Positions 6,786-9,569 of a stretch of DNA of 9,569 nt are shown piece by piece (within the stretch, counting starts at the first letter, position 1; every line of letters begins with the position of its first letter). The notes beneath the pieces are model-generated. The model worked only from the letters and a program-made list of their open reading frames with translations. It was not told the DNA's origin and made no database searches. The position numbers were made by a program, and so were the translations under genes. The DNA comes from an uncultured Lachnospiraceae bacterium (GTDB taxonomy: Bacteria > Bacillota_A > Clostridia > Lachnospirales > Lachnospiraceae): positions 1-9,569 of the forward strand of contig CACZQE010000260.1 in assembly GCA_902783205.1 (NCBI GenBank), read 5' to 3'.

Positions 6786-7580
6786 CTACTTCTTTTTCTT
6801 TTTGGTCGAGTCCTTGGTTTTGCGGAAGGTCACGAATTCTTTTTCATCCGTGAACAGGTGCATGTCAATCACACCCTCGTCGGCAACTTCAGATACGGCT
6901 TCGATCTCGCTTTTGACCCGGGACAGTTTCCCGTCAAGACATGTCATGGGACCAAGGTAGATCCTGTATTTTCCCGAGACAATGGTCACATCGTCCTCCC
7001 CGTCAAAATGAATCTCGGACACCTGCAGCCTGTAGGCGATAATTTTTTTCGTCAACAGGACGATCGTGTTATAGTAGTTGCCTTCCACTCTGATTTTCTC
7101 TTTCGGCTTCACCTCCCTGAACTTGACACCTGTAATGACCGGGACATTTTCAAACAGTGTTTTCCTGCTTTCCATGGCAACGCCCTGCTCATTAAAATAG
7201 AAGTATCTTTTCATGTATTCAAAAACACCGGCGCGAAGTTTTTCCTTCACTTTGATGACCAGAACATGATTATCCCTGATCTCCATATGCACTGTCTCCA
7301 CAAATGGAAGATAGGTGTGTCGGAAAATCCTGTTCTGAATGACCATTGCCAGTGTATTGGGCACATAATCCTCTTTTTTCATCGCGTTGACGATCTCATC
7401 GGTGGAATATGTCACATTGCCTTCCACTTCTATGGAAGAGACCGAGAATTCCGTCACGATCAGGTAGCTTCCAATACCGGCCAGCGCAAGGAAAAAGACC
7501 GTGAGAAGAATCCTGGTCCATCTGCGGATCTTCCTCTTTCTCTCTCTTATATATCTTCTGTTATTCCTCTCGTCAGCCAT
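6786..7580 (-). CDS. divIB: Cell division protein DivIB/FtsQ
   Basis: This bitopic membrane protein of the divisome scaffolds FtsL/DivIC and septal wall synthesis in related bacteria. It has 264 residues. A very basic cytoplasmic head (1-22, rich in Arg/Lys) precedes a single membrane segment at about 23-43. An extracytoplasmic FtsQ-type POTRA domain follows (about 46-115, opening SIEVEGNVTYSTDEI). The beta domain includes YFYFNEQGVAMES (126-138) and VPVITGV (146-152). The protein ends in a lysine run (KKKKK), unlike the E. coli FtsQ tail. The ATG start has AGAGG seven to eight bases upstream. The gene lies 34 bases after ftsW. No clear terminator follows it, so transcripts may run into ftsZ. 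Confidence 0.92.
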   Translation of the reverse strand: MADERNNRRYIRERKRKIRRWTRILLTVFFLALAGIGSYLIVTEFSVSSIEVEGNVTYSTDEIVNAMKKEDYVPNTLAMVIQNRIFRHTYLPFVETVHMEIRDNHVLVIKVKEKLRAGVFEYMKRYFYFNEQGVAMESRKTLFENVPVITGVKFREVKPKEKIRVEGNYYNTIVLLTKKIIAYRLQVSEIHFDGEDDVTIVSGKYRIYLGPMTCLDGKLSRVKSEIEAVSEVADEGVIDMHLFTDEKEFVTFRKTKDSTKKKKK

Positions 7581-7614
7581 ATGTTACCTCTTAAAATATC
7601 CGGCAGGCCGGATC

Positions 7615-8766
7615 TTATTTACGTATTCTGATATACCGTGACACGGACAGCACAACGCCCATCTCGATCAGCAGGAAGAAGAGCGAACTTCCGCCGTAAC
7701 TGATAAAAGGAAGGGGGATTCCCGTATTGGGCATGGTGTTTGTCGCAACGGCAATATTGATAAAGACCTGGATCCCGATGTGGGCGATGACCCCTACTAC
7801 CAGCATGGATCCGAAAAGATCGGGCGCGTTCATGGCCACTACCACAAAACGCCAGATCAGCACCGCGAACAGAAGGATGACGCAGATGGCGCCGAAAAGG
7901 CCAAGTTCTTCACAGACTATGGAAAAGATCATATCATTGAAGGCCTCGGGCAGGATCATCTTCTGCATACTCTGCCCCAGCCCTTTTCCGAAAAGTCCGC
8001 CTGATCCGATGGCATAGAGGGCGGCCATGGTCTGTTCTCCGTTCTTTGCATGCTCCGGATCCAGCCAGGCTGTGATTCTGTCCATCCTGTATCCCTGCAG
8101 TTTGATCATGACAGCAACACCGGCCGCTCCTAAAAGGACCGGGATGCTGAAAGGTATATATTTGGGATTGATCACGAATATCATGATAAATGTAATGGCA
8201 AGCAGGATAACCGCCGTGGAAAGGTTCTCCACAGCCACGATGCCGATCATGAACAAGGCAATCAGGAATGGCTTCCAGAGTTCCTGCCAGTACTGCATGT
8301 CTCTGACATGGCGGCAAAGGAAAGAAGCCAGGAAAATGATCATGGCCATTTTAGCCATCTCCGAAGGCTGAAAGCCGATGGGGCCAATATAGATCCATCT
8401 CTGGGATCCGTTAGTGGTTATACCTACAAGCCTTGTGGCTACCAGCACCATAAAGGTTCCGCCGAAAATAATCCACGTCAGGATTTTGTTGTTGTAGAAA
8501 TGATAGTCAATCTGCGATACGAAAAGCATGGCAGCCACACCGATCGCGGCAAAAAGCCCCTGCCTTTTCAGCCAGTGCATGGTATCTCCGTATACAAGAC
8601 TGCCCCTGTAGGAGCTGGTTGAATACAGGATGACAAGTCCGAATCCCAGCAGGAAAAGGACCAGAAAGAGCATGGCATAATCCATGCTGTGGGCATGCAG
8701 CCCTTTCACGGGAGCATTATCCTGTTTTTCATGTCTTCCGTACCCTGCGGCTCTTTTCTCATTCAT
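7615..8766 (-). CDS. ftsW: SEDS-family septal peptidoglycan polymerase FtsW
   Basis: This multi-spanning glycosyltransferase polymerises lipid II, working with a class B penicillin-binding protein at the division septum. It has 383 residues with about ten hydrophobic segments after a hydrophilic N-terminus of about 28 residues. SEDS motifs are GSQRWIYIGPIGFQPSEMAK (120-139), YRMDRITAWLDP (226-237), PEAFNDMIFSIVCEELG (273-289) and NTGIPLPFISYGGSS (347-361). D278 in PEAFND matches the essential aspartate of the family. The ATG start overlaps the murD stop as ATGA, with GGAG seven bases upstream inside murD. SpoVE, the sporulation relative, cannot be ruled out by sequence, but the dcw position favours FtsW. 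Confidence 0.93.
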   Translation of the reverse strand: MNEKRAAGYGRHEKQDNAPVKGLHAHSMDYAMLFLVLFLLGFGLVILYSTSSYRGSLVYGDTMHWLKRQGLFAAIGVAAMLFVSQIDYHFYNNKILTWIIFGGTFMVLVATRLVGITTNGSQRWIYIGPIGFQPSEMAKMAMIIFLASFLCRHVRDMQYWQELWKPFLIALFMIGIVAVENLSTAVILLAITFIMIFVINPKYIPFSIPVLLGAAGVAVMIKLQGYRMDRITAWLDPEHAKNGEQTMAALYAIGSGGLFGKGLGQSMQKMILPEAFNDMIFSIVCEELGLFGAICVILLFAVLIWRFVVVAMNAPDLFGSMLVVGVIAHIGIQVFINIAVATNTMPNTGIPLPFISYGGSSLFFLLIEMGVVLSVSRYIRIRK

Positions 8767-9569
8767 GCATTTTCTCCACTAAAGCTTCGAACAATTTCCT
8801 TAAAAACATTTCCCCTCACTTCATAGTTGGGGAACATACCCCAGCTGGCGCAGGCCGGCGAGAGGAGGACAGCGTCTCCGGGACGTGCCAGGCTTCGGGC
8901 CTTTTTCAGGGCATCTTCCATATCGGACGCCATTACGATATCCGTAAATCCATGCGCCCGGGCTGTTTCGGCAATCTTGTCCGCCGTCTGCCCCATCAGG
9001 ATCAGATATCTTACCCTGCCGTCAAACGCCTCGATCCAGCTGTCATATTCAGACTTCTTATCATAGCCGCCTCCGATCAGGATCGTCGGCCGGCTCATGG
9101 CCCGGATGCCCTTGATGGCTGCATCCGGATTGGTTCCTTTTGAATCGTTATAGTATTCCACGCCGTCAACCGTATCCACATACTCGATCCTGTGTTCCAC
9201 TGCCCTGAAGCACTTCACGGCCTCGCCGATCACGTCGGCGGGAACACCCATAAAATAAGTAATACCGATAGCGGCAAGGATATTTTCCTGGTTATGGCTG
9301 CCCGGAAGCAGGACCTCGTCGGTCCCGGCCACCCGGATTTCCTTTCCTCCGTCCCTGATCACAAATGCGCCGTCACTTAAGACTATGCCTTCTTCCAGAT
9401 CGGCCACTCTGCTGAACATGACCGGACGGGCGGATATCTTAGAGGCCATCTGCCTGGTAATGGGATCGTCGTAATTCAGGATCATCACCTGGTCAGAGGT
9501 CTGGTTCTTGCCGATGGAACATTTCATATCCGCATAGGCTTCCATGGTTCCGTGCCGGTCCAGATGATC
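8763..9569 (-). CDS. murD: UDP-N-acetylmuramoyl-L-alanine--D-glutamate ligase MurD (5' part outside window)
   Basis: This cytoplasmic Mur ligase adds D-glutamate to UDP-MurNAc-L-Ala with ATP. The window holds the last 268 residues, and the reading frame stays open to the edge. The first codons give DHLDRHGT, a central-domain MurD motif, so the ATG at 9545 is internal and not the start. Counting from the edge, QENILAAIGI lies near 94-103. EHRIEYVD at 125-132 and NDSKGTNPDAA at 141-151 mark the entry to the C-terminal domain. ILIGGGYDKK (163-172) and SPACASWGMFPNYEVRG (237-253) follow. The N-terminal Rossmann domain and the ATP P-loop are outside the window. The stop overlaps the ftsW start by four bases. 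Confidence 0.96.
   Translation of the reverse strand, partial: DHLDRHGTMEAYADMKCSIGKNQTSDQVMILNYDDPITRQMASKISARPVMFSRVADLEEGIVLSDGAFVIRDGGKEIRVAGTDEVLLPGSHNQENILAAIGITYFMGVPADVIGEAVKCFRAVEHRIEYVDTVDGVEYYNDSKGTNPDAAIKGIRAMSRPTILIGGGYDKKSEYDSWIEAFDGRVRYLILMGQTADKIAETARAHGFTDIVMASDMEDALKKARSLARPGDAVLLSPACASWGMFPNYEVRGNVFKEIVRSFSGENA

Noticed and set aside
9543..9545. ATG at 9545 as the start of murD.
   Set aside because: The frame continues to the window edge with the MurD motif DHLDRHG, so the gene begins outside the window.
1..9569. Mobile elements, CRISPR arrays, riboswitches or defence genes.
   Set aside because: No transposase or integrase motifs, no regular repeat-spacer pattern, no long structured leaders, and no gap above about 150 bases. 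The genes are core division, wall and transport functions.

Overview
The window is a compact, single-strand block of bacterial chromosome. Every gene I can support lies on the minus strand, so transcription runs from high to low coordinates. The gene families, the FtsZ and DivIB sequences, the AGGAGG-type ribosome binding sites, the TTG starts and the roughly even base composition point to a Firmicute of class Clostridia, most likely a Lachnospiraceae-type gut anaerobe. The genus cannot be fixed from this sequence alone. I see no mobile elements, CRISPR arrays, phage genes or pseudogenes.

Region 1 (9569 down to about 4523) is the downstream half of a division and cell wall (dcw) cluster. It runs murD (5' end outside the window), ftsW, divIB/ftsQ, ftsZ and a short cinA-type gene. 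murD and ftsW overlap by four bases. ftsZ has its own well-formed sigma-A promoter in the 142-base gap after divIB, and its 5' leader has a small hairpin before a strong ribosome binding site and a TTG start. A GC-rich hairpin separates ftsZ from cinA. A long, strong intrinsic terminator closes the unit after cinA. No murG, murB or ftsA lies between the dcw genes here.

Region 2 (4463 down to 171) is a polyamine ABC importer operon in the order potA, potB, potC, potD, followed at once by a GreA-type transcription elongation factor paralog. potB/potC and potC/potD overlap, and the ribosome binding site of greA begins almost at the potD stop, so all five genes are probably one transcript. PotA is the ATPase, PotB and PotC form the membrane channel, and PotD is the lipoprotein that captures the polyamine outside the cell.

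Region 3 (153 down to 1) is a class II tRNA-Ser gene (anticodon TGA) with its own near-consensus promoter. A perfect GAAA-capped hairpin sits in its leader. The tRNA's last bases fall outside the window.

Overall this is mostly ordinary core-genome sequence. The points worth a second look are the GreA paralog tied to polyamine uptake, the CinA-type protein with no PncC amidase half, the pared-down dcw order, the tRNA leader hairpin, and the control region and leader of ftsZ. I found no convincing undescribed system.
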